Source of the DNA: Eupeodes corollae
Lineage: Eukaryota; Arthropoda; Insecta; Diptera; Syrphidae
Reading direction: 5' to 3'
Length of the DNA: 64,000 bases
NCBI RefSeq assembly: GCF_945859685.1
Contig: NC_079147.1
Coordinates: 284,929,679-284,993,678 of the forward strand
Positions 30,818 to 42,979 of this stretch are shown here, one piece after another. The position numbers and the translations under genes were made by a program. The first letter of the stretch is position 1; every line of letters starts with the position of its first letter. The notes beneath the pieces were generated by a model. It had not been told where the DNA came from. It saw nothing but the letters and a program-made list of their open reading frames with translations, and did no database searches.

Positions 30818-33800
30818 TTAAGTTTTAAAAAAGAACACCTCTTCTTCTTCTTGTACTGGTGGCCCAAAGAACTTTTCATATTCTTGGCGTTTCTTTTCTT
30901 CGCGCGCTTCACGTTCGATTTTTCGTTTATCTTTAAATCTTTGATGGATTCTTTTCATTTCCAGGACTTCTTTCATTTCTTCTTTGGCTTCTTCCTACAA
31001 AAAATAAATTAGTCCCCCAATCTTTAAAATCCTTAAGAACTTACATTCATATTTAGCCTCAAAACCAATGCTCTCCTCCCATCTGACATCGGTTGGCTGT
31101 AATTCATAAAATTCTTTAACCTCTCAGCTGGTGCCACGCCTCTTTCAACAACCAAAACAATTCTCGCCCATTGACGTTGCCATTCATTTCGAGTTTCAGC
31201 TATTTTCTGATAAGTATTACCCATCATAGCAATCAACATGTTAACCAACAACACTCCAACAATGACCATAAAAAGGACGAATAAAATCTTAGCTTCCACT
31301 TCGTGTTCCGTCGACGACATTGCTCCATAATAATCGCCAAAATTTGTCAATGACATTAAGAACATAGCAACAATGGATTCCATTGGTGATGGCATCGGAT
31401 TCGATTGAGTGTCATCGATGTCGTCAGGAGTGGCAGGATTATCGAATGTCAAAAAAATTATGTAGTAGGCCTGGGAGAAACCCATCACGAAGACAAGATA
31501 TATCGATACGAATCGTATAAGATCTCCCATCACCATGCGATAGATCATCACAACGAAAGGACCAACTGTTTTAAAACCACTTTGCATAAAAAAAAATGGT
31601 TACAATTTGTTGAAAACTTTAAATTGATGAATAGTTTTGACCTACCGGCAGAAAAATAGAAAGTAGGGGGCAGTAGTGAGCATTATAACAACAGCAACAT
31701 GATCATCAACCTCAGTCATACACATTAATCGCAACCAAGGAATTGACATCATTAAACAACAAGAGAAAAGAAACATAACACGAGAAGGCGCTGTCATCTG
31801 TTAATAGTAAATGTTCAGATGTTTAGACAAAATTTATATTTTTGAAGTCGTTAAAAAGATAGTTAAAACTAAAACAAAAAAAATCTGTCAATAGGAAAGC
31901 AATAAATAAAGTTTTACTTTTGTTGGGCGCCATTTTGTATCTTAATTTTATTTAAATTTTCCTTTTTGAAAGTCCATTACGGTTGATTTTACAAAAAAAA
32001 AGACCGTTTGTCTTAATTTCTAATATTCGTAATGGGATGCTGCTTTCTCAGTGGGGCAACGTGTTGGTTTAACTGTCGAAAATACCGCTCCTTGATACAT
32101 GTTCTTAATTTGTTGGGCGCCACTTTTTATTCAAATTGAGTTTTTCTCTCCCGTTTAAGGAACCGATTTCGCTTAGTTTGCAGAATACTTTTATCTATTA
32201 TTTATTTGTGTCGTTTAGATTTACTAACAAATGTTGAATCTTTACATTGGGCGTCACTTCCTCAAGTATGGTTTAAAAATCACATGGAAAAATGCTCTTA
32301 ATTGAACTTATACAAATTTACTATTTGGAATCAACGGTTTTTTATGGATTGAAAAGTGCAAAGATAAGATTAGGATTAAGCTTCTTTGCGATAAATCAAA
32401 ATGTTGGGCGCCATTTTTTAATGTTTCTAAGTCTAAAAACCGAATCTTGCAAAAAAACATTATGTTAAATTATTCGCCTATTTCGTTATTTCGGGACTTA
32501 CCAAATTTTCAATGAACATCTTGTATCCCAAAAATCTTGATTCCCTCAAAGCTGCTACTATGTAAAGTATTGATCCAAAAAATATAACAATTTCAGCAAC
32601 AACACGAATCTAAAAAAAGAAAAATCTAACGATATCATCAAGGTAAAGAGCTTTTTAGTGTATTTAAGTAACCTAACCTTTGCTTTAGTTGATTCTAAAT
32701 GCATTAAAGGACATTCTTCGTACGCTGTCCACCACGAAGGCCCAGTGTCTTCTTCTTCGAACTCAAAATATTCCGTAAGATTTAACCAATCTGTATGAGG
32801 AGAAGATATAGTAGTTCTAAAATTAATAAACATATTGAAAACAGCGGATTTTTACCATAATCCCGAAATGATTGAGTTTTCCTTTCTTCATATTTATCCT
32901 TTAACTTTAAGTTCCTTTTCAAGGCAGTTTTATTCATCAAACTAAAGCTACCGGCAACGCCACCAGTTGAATTACTTTGCATTTTTTCGTCATCGTCATC
33001 ATCGTCGTCATCCATTGGTGGTCCTGGTCGGAGTGTATAGCTTACCAAGGAGAACATAAAATACAAAGAAAACAAATGAAATTGTTTGTAGAAACGAGAT
33101 TTGACAAAAGTATTCCATTTGGTCTTGAGAAGATCAATCAAAACACCATCCAAAAGCTCCAAATGCTCATATTTATCCTAAAAGAACAAAATTATAGTCA
33201 AATTAATTTCAAAACCTTTCAGAAACTCACTCCAAAAACGACCAAATTCAAGGCCGAGTCCTTGTTAATATTTCCAGTCTCCCGATCGATGGTATCAATT
33301 TTCGACAAAGGATAAGCTGCACAAGTAATACTTCCCAGTTGCCAATAGATTTCCCTCTCGATGTTCATTATGTGGAAGAACATCTCAACTCGACCTAACT
33401 TGGCAGCCAAGGTTAATGGTGTCATATTTTGAACGTTCCTTATGTGCAGACTTGATCCAACCTCATAGCCAACGTCGAACATTTGTGTTTTTTCGTATAC
33501 AACCAACATGTGAAGCACTGTATTGCCATTGGTGTCTTGAAGATCTGGATCGGCACCTCGAGCCAAAACAAGTCGGAAACAGTCCTCCTGATTTAAACAA
33601 GCTGCAAAACTTAGCGGATATTCTCCCCAATAAACATAACCTTCGTAGTTGCTGAACGGAGCCACTCCGACGTATTCATGATCTGGAGAGTCATAGCGGG
33701 ACGGTTTTTGGTCCTCGGCGCTCATGAAACTTCCACAGCACCTCTCTTGAACATCTGCTCCAGCATCTAAAATAAACTTAACCATGGCAGGGTCCTCGTT

Positions 33801-34428
33801 GACAATGGCAATATGTAGTACAGATTCTCCATAATATTCATCGGAAACATAAATATCCAAAATCAACTTGGGGTAAAATCGAAGAAGCCTCTTCGCCAAA
33901 TCAGCGTGCAAAGATGTGGCGTTCAAAAGACACAAATGAAGAATAGTCTCTCCAACAGCGCCTCGAAGCTAAAAACAAAACAAAAAAAACATTAGAAACC
34001 TTCCTTCGTTTTTCCAAGGTTAGATTTACATTTAAATTCCAGCAGACCATTCTGTAGAGACTTGGATTGGCCATGTATTCAGCCTCAGAAACTTCGGGAC
34101 AATGTTCATCGATATTAAAATCTTCATCAGGATTTTCCAAGGCTCTTATTTCCGGAAGTTGTTTGTGTCTCGCTCGTTCTTTGTTTCGTAATAGAACCAT
34201 TTTTGAAATCGGGATATATTTTCCAGCACCCTTATTGTACAGAAATGGTTCCACTTTTGTTTTGATGGCATGGTCAATTTCAGCAAATTGTTTACTTTGA
34301 CAAGCACGTTTCATCATATCCACCAGAAGTCCCCCACCTTTGAGATTTACAAATTTATATAAAGCTTGTGTGGAGACTCCAGCTTGTTTTTTGACACCAC
34401 TGGTTACGTTACTTTCGGTATTTCCCAT
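30818..34428 (-). CDS. nan: Nanchung, TRPV-family mechanosensory cation channel, eight coding exons
   Basis: In flies Nan pairs with Inactive in chordotonal neuron cilia and is needed for hearing and proprioception (family knowledge). Exons in transcript order: 34428-34030, 33968-33231, 33177-32856, 32790-32678, 32609-32502, 31797-31646, 31579-31045 and 30994-30818, about 847 residues. The start is MGNTESNVTSGVKK; the triplet nine bases upstream in frame is TTG, not ATG. Ankyrin repeats occupy exon 2 (GETILHLCLLN, YGESVLHIAIVNEDPAM, DTNGNTVLHML, MTPLTLAAKLGRVE). Six membrane segments lie in exons 3-7, with a pore-filter region TNFGDYYGA and S6 VLLVNMLIAMMGNTY. The charged C-terminus ends in FFKT. 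A run of eight Asp lies after S1 in the S1-S2 loop. Introns are 50-70 bp except intron 5 (704 bp). Confidence 0.93.
31798..32501 (-). repeat. nan intron 5 with four copies of a tRNA-Lys 3'-end-like motif
   Basis: GTTGGGCGCCA occurs at 31922-31932, 32112-32122 and 32403-32413, and a variant TTGGGCGTCA at 32247-32256. All are on the plus strand and all are followed by T-rich sequence. The 11-mer equals the last eight bases plus CCA of mature tRNA-Lys(CTT) as I recall it. On nan's sense strand it reads TGGCGCCCAAC, like a tRNA-Lys primer-binding site. The flanking sequence between copies is not obviously repeated. Confidence 0.6.
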
Positions 34429-36997
34429 TTTTGGCAATTAACACCAAACTAAAAAATTTACTTTATTTCATTCTTAAATTTTATTTTTATTTGATTTTTC
34501 TTTCTTCGAAGCTATAACATTTTATCTGAGGACTGATTTTGTGGATGTTTTTGGTTTTCGTTTCTAGAAAACTATGTTTACAAGAAGGACGTTGTCGTCG
34601 ACGATATTTTTATTGATTTAACAGACCGATATGCCCGAATGTTGCTAAGAGGGTTTATAATTAAGTTTAACAAAAATGACAAGCTATTAGTTATTATTGT
34701 TTAGCTTAATATTAAACACGAAAGGATGCTCACTATACTAAAAACCATGAAGGTAATACATGTCATAAGGGAATGCTTATATTTTTTGTTTGAATAAAAA
34801 TTAAAAACATGCGCCAAATATTCTTTGACAAAATTTATTTTAAATGCTTTTTGATTAATTTCTTTCTCTTTTGCGTAAAATTTTCATTACGTAATTTTTT
34901 AAATACTTGAATAAACGTTATTCTAAAAAAAGTTTTCCAACTCTAACGTTGAGCCTTGAGACCAATCATCGGATACATTTTTTTGACAACTTGGTTATTG
35001 TGATGTTCGAAAATTCTATCATTAAAGAAAAATTCCTTATTGAAATTAAGCTTTTGAAGTAGAGTTGATCATTTAGAGTTTAACTAATAGGTGAATACAA
35101 AGAAATTTAAAGGACTTCAGTGAAATGATTTTCAGCTGCTCCTTAACAAAATTTGTACTATTTTTAGGTTGATACTTAATTAAACTGGCTGATGTTTTTT
35201 TTATTTGAAAAACAAATGTTCAGTGATTAAAACCAATTATAGCTATAACTGTCGCCTTTATGTTCTAATATTTCTATGAATTAAAAAATTAGGAAACTAT
35301 CATTGAAATCAATATGGAAAATTTTTGCGAATATACAACAATACATCATTGTGTTTTCTTCTGATTTGAATGATTGAACTGATCAAAAGCATTATTTTTT
35401 GAGAAAAAACTTCAATTGCACGTTTATATATTTATATTGGTAAGAATGCATTAAAATGAATCTTTCCACTGATTTGTGTTTCAATTTTTTACCGCCATTA
35501 TAGTTTTCCTTCAGATAAAATGTTGTCGCTGGATTTAAGTCAGGATTTTTTGAATGATAGAAATTTTTAATGATCATTGTAAACGACTTGTCAAAAAAAC
35601 TTTAATGATTGGATTTAACATTACTAGAATCTCACCCAATTCTTAAGGGCATATCGCATGCAAAAAAATTGATTGGTGCTTTGCGCTTAGCTTTGTAGCG
35701 TTCACATTTTTTTAAATATTTAAACGAAATAAACGGGTTTTGATTGAAAATATATTGGGCTAAATATGTATAAAGGAATAAAAAATTTAAAAAAATTGTT
35801 TGTTCCTTAACAGCACTAGAATCACTAAAAAATCATTAAATTCAGGTAGTTACTTGCGAAAATCAATGGGGCAGTGTGTAAAATATAATTTTTTATTTTT
35901 TTTATATTTTTTTCCAAAAAACAATAAATTTTTATAAATAGTATCGATTTTCTTTTTTTTTAAATTTATTTATTTATTCCAAGAAAAATTGTAGAAAACT
36001 ATGAAAAATAGTGCAAATTTGCGTTGTGGCATAGGTGCAATATTTGATAAAACTTCCAAAGTATAACAGCTAGCTAAGTCAATTTAACTTTTTTTCAAAT
36101 TCTAAATATATGTTCAGATATTTGCTTTCAAATTTTTTTTTTTAAAAATAGTTATAGTAACTTTTTTAGACAAAAAATCCAAAATGCATTCTTTTTTTTC
36201 CAATATTTTTTGCGAATTCATGGGGCGAGCTGATTTTTATTTTTTTAGTTTTAATTTTTTTTTTAAAAAAAAGGACCATATATATTACTCTTACTATCGA
36301 TTTTGAAAAAAAAAAATATTTGTCGGAACATAATTAAAAATGCATTTCAATATAACAACATTTGTGGTGCAATTGTGAGGGATTGGGAGTTTATATAATT
36401 GCAAACTATTTTTTTTATTTTTTTTTGGCATTTTGTTTATTCTATTTAAAAAAGTAAAAAGTTCTTGCGTCTACTGTTTATTTAATTTAATTTTTATAAA
36501 AGAGGTCTATTTTGCATTTTTTAACAACAAATTTCTTTGTAAACGCACACAATGAAGTTTTCAGTTCCCAAGAATGCCACTGCATCTCAGCGCTCAAGAA
36601 GAGAATTCTTTGCAAAAGAATTTCGCCCGCCCATCCTCTCTCAGATTTTTTTTTTGTTGTTGGTCTCATGGCTCATTTAGTTTTTGTATTCTTTGTTTTG
36701 CTTGCGGTATACAATAACAGAAAATACAACAAAAAAAAGACTTTTCTTAGAAATATTTTTTTTTCTAGTATGTGGTATGATGTAAGGTCATGGACTCGTG
36801 ATTTGGGTGTTACGTAGTCAATCGTATACGCAGAATTTGATTTTTGGTTCAACTTTCGGCAAGTTTTGTGGTTGCACATTGTAGTGTAGGTATAAAGAAG
36901 GGTAAAGAGGTATTGTAGGTATCGTGAATTCGCTGTCATATATTTTGTTTTCTTGATTTTTTTTGTGTACTATCACTCCTGGGTATTGCATTTTTTT
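34429..36997. other. AT-rich DNA upstream of nan
   Basis: It presumably includes the nan 5' UTR and promoter just right of 34428, but no core promoter motif stands out. The remainder is low-complexity A/T-rich sequence with no recognisable gene or element. Confidence 0.4.
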
Positions 36998-37853
36998 AAC
37001 TTCCCATACGAAGTTATTATAATGGGTCCGATTTGTCAAATTGAAAATTTTGACATTTTTCGACGTTTCAAGGTCCCTAGAGTCGAAATAAAAGATTTTT
37101 AGAAAGATGTCTGTGCGTGCGTGTGTACGTACGTTCATACGTCCGTACGTCCGTTCATACGTCCGTACGTCCGTACGTCCGTACGTTCGCTACGTTTTTT
37201 CGTCGTCCATAGCTCAAGAACCAGAAGAGATATCGACTTCAAATAAATTTTGCTATACAGATAATAAGGCAGAAAGATGCAGAAAGGGCTAACCTAAATA
37301 TCTTACGAACCAAAAACGCTAGAGACTTGAATTAAATTTTATATAATATATTGTAACGTGATAGCAACCAAGTATATTTTTTGAAATTCGATTTTTCTCA
37401 AAATTTTATCAGATTTGAAAAACATTATTTTTCGTTGCACAAAATTGTTTTGGAGATGAAATCATATTTTAGTCGTAAAATTTGGTAGGTGAAACATTTT
37501 TTTTCAGTTTTTTGATTTATAAAAAAACCGTTAAATGAATTTTTTTCAAAAAAAAAAAACTTGGTTGCTATCACGTTACAATATATTATATAAAATTTAA
37601 TTCAAGTCTCTAGCGTTCTTGGTTCGTAAGATATTTAGGGTTATCCAAAATTTTCACCTTTTTTTTAAACTGCTATGGTAAAAAAAACACCTACGCAATT
37701 TTCTTGAGAGCCCTTTCTGCAGCTTTCTGCCTTATTATCTGTATAACAAAATTTATTTGAAGTCGATATCTCTTCTGGTTCTTGAGCTATGGACGACGAA
37801 AAAAACGTCGCGAAAGTTCGGACGTACGAACGTACGTACACACGCACGCACAA

Positions 37854-38969
37854 CCATGGGTGGAATCGGCTAAGGTGATTTTTGATTGTCACCTTTGTGA
37901 TCATAAAAAGTGATCAAACTAATTTTTGCGTCTGTGTAAGGTGATCACCAAATTTTGTTTAGAATTTGGTATCACTTTAAAAGAAATCCACTGACGTTTG
38001 TTACAATTTCAGTGGTTGTATTCAAAAACCGATCTGAAGCTATCCGGATTATTATGTAATTATAAGTTTTGATGTACCAAGTAGCCACAATGATGTTCTG
38101 CCTGCACAATAGTCAGCATTTAAATTTTCTCGTTGAGCTCTCTGTCTCCAAACAAAGCTGTCGTGAGTATTTTGCATTTATTGCCAGAATTTTTCTGTTC
38201 TCGTTGCAGATCTAGGCAACAAAAATTAATGAATCAAAAAATTAACTTACGATCATAGCGTTTACACTATGTCTTCCTTTTCTATTGAAATACATATGCT
38301 CATTTTCCGAAGGGCGGATAATCATAATAAAATAAAAAAACAAGTAATAAAATTAGTTTATTTTTACTAAGAAACAAAATCCTACCTCCAGGAATTTGAT
38401 ATTTTTCGTAGAAGAACTTTTTTGTTGCTTCTGAAACCCATTGATTAAATTTGATTGTAAGTGGGCACAATTTCCTCTCCATTTATTTTAAGATCAAAGA
38501 AATAACCTCAAACAGTACTTTGGCCCATTGGAGCTGACCAGTCAGCGCCAACTTGCCTTTGGTAGCCACCACCTCCAAGAAAATTTAAAGTCACGGCTAA
38601 TCGAAGAATAGGGGGAATGTGTGTTGATATGGCACATATGCGTACTTACTTTGGACTTGGAAGATCAAGAATGTTTGTTTTATTGTGGAGGTTAATCCTC
38701 AAGAGCCGGACATTTCTATAATGATTAATATTTTCATTTTCAACATTTTCAGAATGTAAAATCAAAGACACAAACACATTTATATTGTCTTAAAATTTCA
38801 GCAACTAAAAATAAAATTCAATTTCCAATGAAAGTGACAACTAAAGAGCAGTCACCAGAAAAAGTCACCAAATCGTGATTGTCACCGGTGACTATCACCT
38901 TACACAGACCGAATTTGTTAATTGTGACTGTCACCTATCACAAATCACCTTACCCGATTCCACCCCATG
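37854..38969 (-). mobile_element. PIF/Harbinger-type DNA transposon with TIRs
   Basis: Terminal inverted repeats start GGTGGAATCGGCTAAGGTGA on the left and, in complement, GGTGGAATCGGGTAAGGTGA on the right (37859 and 38964). Subterminal copies of GTCTGTGTAAGGTGAT occur on both sides. CCATG lies at 37854-37858 and 38965-38969, a possible 5-bp duplication. Canonical Harbinger elements usually duplicate TWA, so the superfamily call rests on the transposase remnants inside. Confidence 0.75.
38010..38615 (-). pseudogene. Harbinger (HARBI1-like) transposase, broken, with intron remnants
   Basis: Minus-strand blocks in family order: LAVTLNFLGGGGYQRQVG then ADWSAPMGQSTV (38530-38615); KFNQWVSEATKKFFYEKYQI then PGG with a GTAGGA donor (about 38395-38480); IIRPSENEHMYFNRKGRHSV with NAMI and a GTAAGT donor (38250-38325); and, after a TAG acceptor, NENRKILAINAKYS (about 38170-38215). 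The segment that should carry the first catalytic Asp (IDGTHI-like) between the second and third blocks is missing, and a frameshift follows MGQSTV. It is therefore inactive. Confidence 0.75.
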
Positions 38970-39076
38970 TTTCTAAAAACCTTTTATTTTGACTCTAGGG
39001 ACCTTGAAACCTCGAGAAATGTCAAAATTTTCAATTTGACAAATCGGACCCATTACAATAATTTCCAATGGGAAGT

Positions 39077-39595
39077 AAAAAAATATTAAAATAAAATAGG
39101 TATTTTCAATAATTAGAAATTGTCGACCAAAAAAAGAAATTCAAGAAAAAAACATCTCCTTCGATAGCAAAATACCCACTTGCTTTATAAAATTCGAACC
39201 ATATGCAAAAGACAACAACAAATCTACCTAACTAGACATACCAAAAAAAACCGGTTTATCATGCAACGTTGTTCTATTTCTTATTTCTTTGATTGGCTGC
39301 TTGTGCGGAAATATATCCCTCGCTCTGAGAGACAAAAAAGATCAAGAGGCAAATATAGAGTATTTGGAAATTCAAATTTTGAATTTGATAATGAAGAGAG
39401 TAACGATATTTCACTAATACATTCAAATTCATTTACATGAGTTCTGAGTTCGCTTCTGCGGGAGACATACCCTTAATGGGAGAACATGCATAATTCGATG
39501 CTTTTGAGGCATAGGTAAATCATAATATACAATATTTTAAAAGATATAGAAAAGTTTTTTTTTTTTTCAAAAAAACTGCTAAAATTCAGACTATA
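39077..39595. other. Unassigned intergenic DNA
   Basis: An 86-codon plus-strand frame (39180-39440) has no recognisable domain and no conserved look. Nothing else seen. Confidence 0.35.
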
Positions 39596-40340
39596 TAATT
39601 TAATGTTTGAAGATTATTTTGTGCAAATGTTGACCTTGACTGCGCCTCAAATGGTCTATCCGCTTAGTCTAATTTTGGCATACTCTTTCCAACAATTTGG
39701 CCGGTATCTCACGAATAAATGCATCAATGTTGTCTTTCAATGCTTCAATTAAAGCGGGTTTTGTCTGTTTAAACATGAGCATTTTGGGCAAACAAAAGTT
39801 GGACATCATCTCACGGTAGCCCTAACCATTCACAGTTATGTTACGATAAGCATCATCTTTAAAGAAGTACAGTCCAATTATGCCAGCCCATAAACCGCAC
39901 CAAACTGTGAATTTTTCCAAAATCAAGACAAATATGAGCTTCGTCGGTAAACACAATTTTTCAGTACAAAATTGTATCTTCGGCAACTTTCCAAGAGCCC
40001 ATTAACCAAAAGTTTTACGTTGCAGTAGGTCGTTCAGCTTCAATTCTTGCACAGACTGTATTTTGAAAGGCATCATAAATCCTTCAGCAAAATTTTCCAT
40101 GTTGTTGAGTAACAGAGGCCCAACTGCTGTAAACGGCAGTAAATTTAGTGCGAATGCAAATTTAGTGCGAAACTTAGTCAAAATAGCCCGAATAGCCGCT
40201 TCAGTGGGTTGATTAAATTGATCATTAAATGTAAGAAGCGCGAAAGCAACTTTCTTAACAGTGCACGCATTTTGGTAATAAAATTCAATAATTGCAAGAG
40301 ATGTTCGTTTGTAAAACGATTCATGGTTACATTCTAGACT
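39596..40340 (-). pseudogene. Tc1/mariner-superfamily (DDE_3-type) transposase relic A
   Basis: The minus strand reads, with many interruptions, KKVAFALLTFNDQFNQPTEA (helix-turn-helix region, near 40250-40190). Then come FTDEAHICLDFGKIH (near 39930-39950), VWCGLWAGIIGLYFFKDDA (near 39850-39905) and KPALIEALKDNIDAFIREIP (near 39695-39760). The order matches transposases with a DEAHF...WCGLW...DNI layout common in arthropod genomes. Catalytic blocks are broken. Confidence 0.65.
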
Positions 40341-40510
40341 AAACTGAAGATGTTCACTGTGAAAAAAAGCACGAAACGTGCGTCAGCTGTTTAAACAGTG
40401 TTTCGAAAAAGATAATAGCTATTTGTATTATAAAGCTATTTATTTGTTTTCCAATTTAAAGTAAATATATTCAATATTAGTCTTATTATGATCAACCAGA
40501 AATTAAAAAA

Positions 40511-41590
40511 GAGGCTGTCGCTTTGTCTTGCTAAAAAGATTGTCTATTTGTACTCGTATCAATTTTTACCAAATTTGCGTACTATTTGTTGTAGATTTTA
40601 TTTTTTATGAAAAAACGGATTGTATGATTTTTATATAAAAATGACTGAATATCGAAAACAATATTTTCTGTGAAGTAAAATAAGTTTGAAGCCAATATTT
40701 TTAATTTTTGAAAAGCTATTTGAGTCGAAAGTAAATTTTTACCAAGTTTTATTATTCTGTCAATTCGATTTTTTTCAAAATTTTACTGAATGTTAACAAC
40801 AATATTTTTTGAAAGATAAAAGTAGTTTAAAGCCAATTTCCACAATTTTTAAAAAGATATTTGAGTCGAAAATCAATTTTTACCAACTTTTATACATTTT
40901 GTAGGTTTTTATTTTTTGTAAAAAACTGTCGATTCCATTTTGCTCAAAATTTGTCTTAATGTTGAAATTAATATTTTTTATAAGTAAAAATTAATTAAAA
41001 GCTATTATCTCAAATTTTTGAAAAGATATTTGAGTCGAAAATCAATTTTTACCAACTTTTATCATTTTTTTTGGTTTTTATTTTTTGTAAAAAAACTGTC
41101 AATTCGATTTTTCTCAACATTTTTCAGAATGTTGAAAACAATATTTTGTATAAGATAAAATAAGTTTGAAGCCTTAATTTCAAGTTTTTGAAAAGATATT
41201 TGAATCGATATTCAATTTTTACCAACTTTGAGTAATGTTTTTTTAGATTTTTATTTTGTATAAAAAAACTGTTAATTCCATTTTTCCCAAAATTTTATCA
41301 GATGTCAAAAGCACTATTCTCCGTTGCACAAAATGGTTTTGGAGATGATATCATATTATAGTCGTACAATTTTTGGGGGTGACAATTTTTTTTTCAGTTT
41401 ATTTGATTTATAAAAAAAAACCTTTAAATGAATTTTTTCAAAAAATATACTTCTTTGATATCACGTTACAATATATCATATAAAATTTAATTTAAGTCTC
41501 TAGCTTTTTTGGTTCGTTAGATATTTAGGGTTAACCAAAATGTTCACCTTTTTTCCAAACTGCTATGGTAAAAAAACCACCAACAAAAAC
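40511..41590 (-). repeat. Copy of the unclassified interspersed repeat, truncated
   Basis: It starts near GGCTGTCGCTTTGTCTTGCT and contains at least four ~180-bp tandem units with GATATTTGAGTCGAAAATCA (near 40675, 40855, 41025 and 41195). It then runs into the conserved TCACGTTACAATATATCATA block and stops after CTGCTATGGTAAAAAAACCA. The CGTACG-rich end is missing. Confidence 0.7.
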
Positions 41591-42109
41591 TTAAAAAATA
41601 TCGACAATCAATAATTTTCCGGGTGAAATTCAGAGCAGTTAAGAAGTTTCAGGACATTTTCGGGAACAACATTTTTTCATAATAAAGACTGCCTGGATAC
41701 TTACGGCAAATTTCTTGACAACGTGTTAGTATCTTAAAATCAGTTTATTTATAAATTAGAACTCGGATGAGCTCTAACTCATGATAGATCAAGTTGTCAA
41801 ACGTAAAAACTCTGATTTCGATCTCAGCCTGAGATAGAACTTCGTCTTATAGATTCCCAAATATGTGGGTTAGAATTCGGTTCAGCAATTTTTGTTTTAC
41901 TTCTTCCAAAGGCTTAATTTTTAGATTCAGTCCAGTTTTGGATTTATACCATAAAGTAAACTTGTGTGCAATAGTGAATTATTTTTAGAAAATATATAAA
42001 CATTTTGAAAAAGACATAAATATTAGCTGCACAATGCAAAATGTTGTAAAGGCTGACAGTTTTATAAGGTGGAATTTAAATGTGCATTAAACCCATTAAC
42101 ATGCATTAA
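41591..42109. other. Unassigned DNA
   Basis: No gene seen. A small tandem duplication of GCATTAAACCCATTAACAT is at about 42085-42121. Confidence 0.4.
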
Positions 42110-42600
42110 ACCCATTAACATATTTGCACAAATACCATTATTCTCTCAAGTTGTGTGGCATGTGGCACCATCCTGTTGAAACCACATATTTTCCAATTCT
42201 TATTCTATAGAAAACAAAAATCGGTTATCATATGACTATAACGCTCCGAATTAACGGTGACAGTCGTTCCATCGTTGTTTTTGATGAAGTAAGGTCCAAT
42301 CAATCGAAACCAAAGAAGCCTTTTTTTAACAACTTGAGGATTTTTAGAACCCCAAATACGACAATTTTGTTTATTAATTCGTCGCAGACAAAAATTTTGT
42401 TCGAAAAATCGCCGTCCACAGCCTGTTGTTCAAGCACACATTCGACGTATCTACTACGACGTTATGAGTGGTCAGCTGGCTTCAGTTGTTGTGTGAGCTG
42501 GACTTTATATGAATGTAGGTGTGGATCCAAACACGCAAAATACGCCATAATGTAGTCCTAATTCCTGAGAATGACGAGGAATCGACACATTCGGGTCTTC
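42110..42600 (-). pseudogene. Tc1/mariner-superfamily (DDE_3-type) transposase relic B
   Basis: Minus-strand pieces: RIWGSKNPQVVKKRL (near 42320-42365), IGPYFIKNNDGTTVTVNSER (42235-42300), YSHMITDFCF and a short later scrap. It is the same family type as relic A but a separate, independently decayed copy. Confidence 0.6.
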
Positions 42601-42979
42601 GGCAGCACTGGGCACTGGCCAGGCCTCACAATATCTGTAACCAATCCAGTCTCTTCAAATTTCTTCACACTTTATTCAATTACCTGCGTAGTTAAAAGCT
42701 TATAAAAACTATAATTTCCTTCTTAAGCACAATATGTGGTTTTGGCAGAATTACATTTTTGTAGTAGTTTTTAAAATTTTATATGCGTTGTGCGATAGTT
42801 AAGCGATCCATTTTCCTTGATTTAACAACTTGATTTGACACATGTTAAATTCTAGCCAATTTTAACAAGGAAGATGTGTATAAAAAATGAGACTTTTTAA
42901 TGCAATTTAAAAAAAACTTGTATACCAACAGTTTTTAACAGTATTTAAAAAGTGTTCGATAAAGTTTTGGCAAATTAGG

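Larger units (their letters stand above)
36998..39076. mobile_element. Foldback copy of an unclassified interspersed repeat, interrupted by a Harbinger-type element
   Basis: The left end AACTTCCCATACGAAGTT and right end ATGGGAAGT are inverted. The arm 36998-37372 (with GTCTGTGCGTGCGTGTGTACG and TAACGTGATAGCAACCAAG) recurs in reverse complement at about 37558-37853 plus 38970-39076. The whole thing therefore folds into a hairpin with a ~190-bp centre. The right arm is broken by a 1.1-kb DNA transposon (37859-38964). Other copies of the repeat are at 40.5-41.6, 50.1-52.2, 55.8-57.3 and 57.8-59.1 kb. No protein is encoded. Confidence 0.7.

Noticed and set aside
31405..31659. Plus-strand frame opposite nan exon 7
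   Set aside because: Antisense shadow crossing a real intron of nan.
37107..37292. Plus-strand frame rich in VRTYVRPYVR repeats
   Set aside because: A translation of the CGTACGTC simple repeat inside the interspersed element, not a protein.
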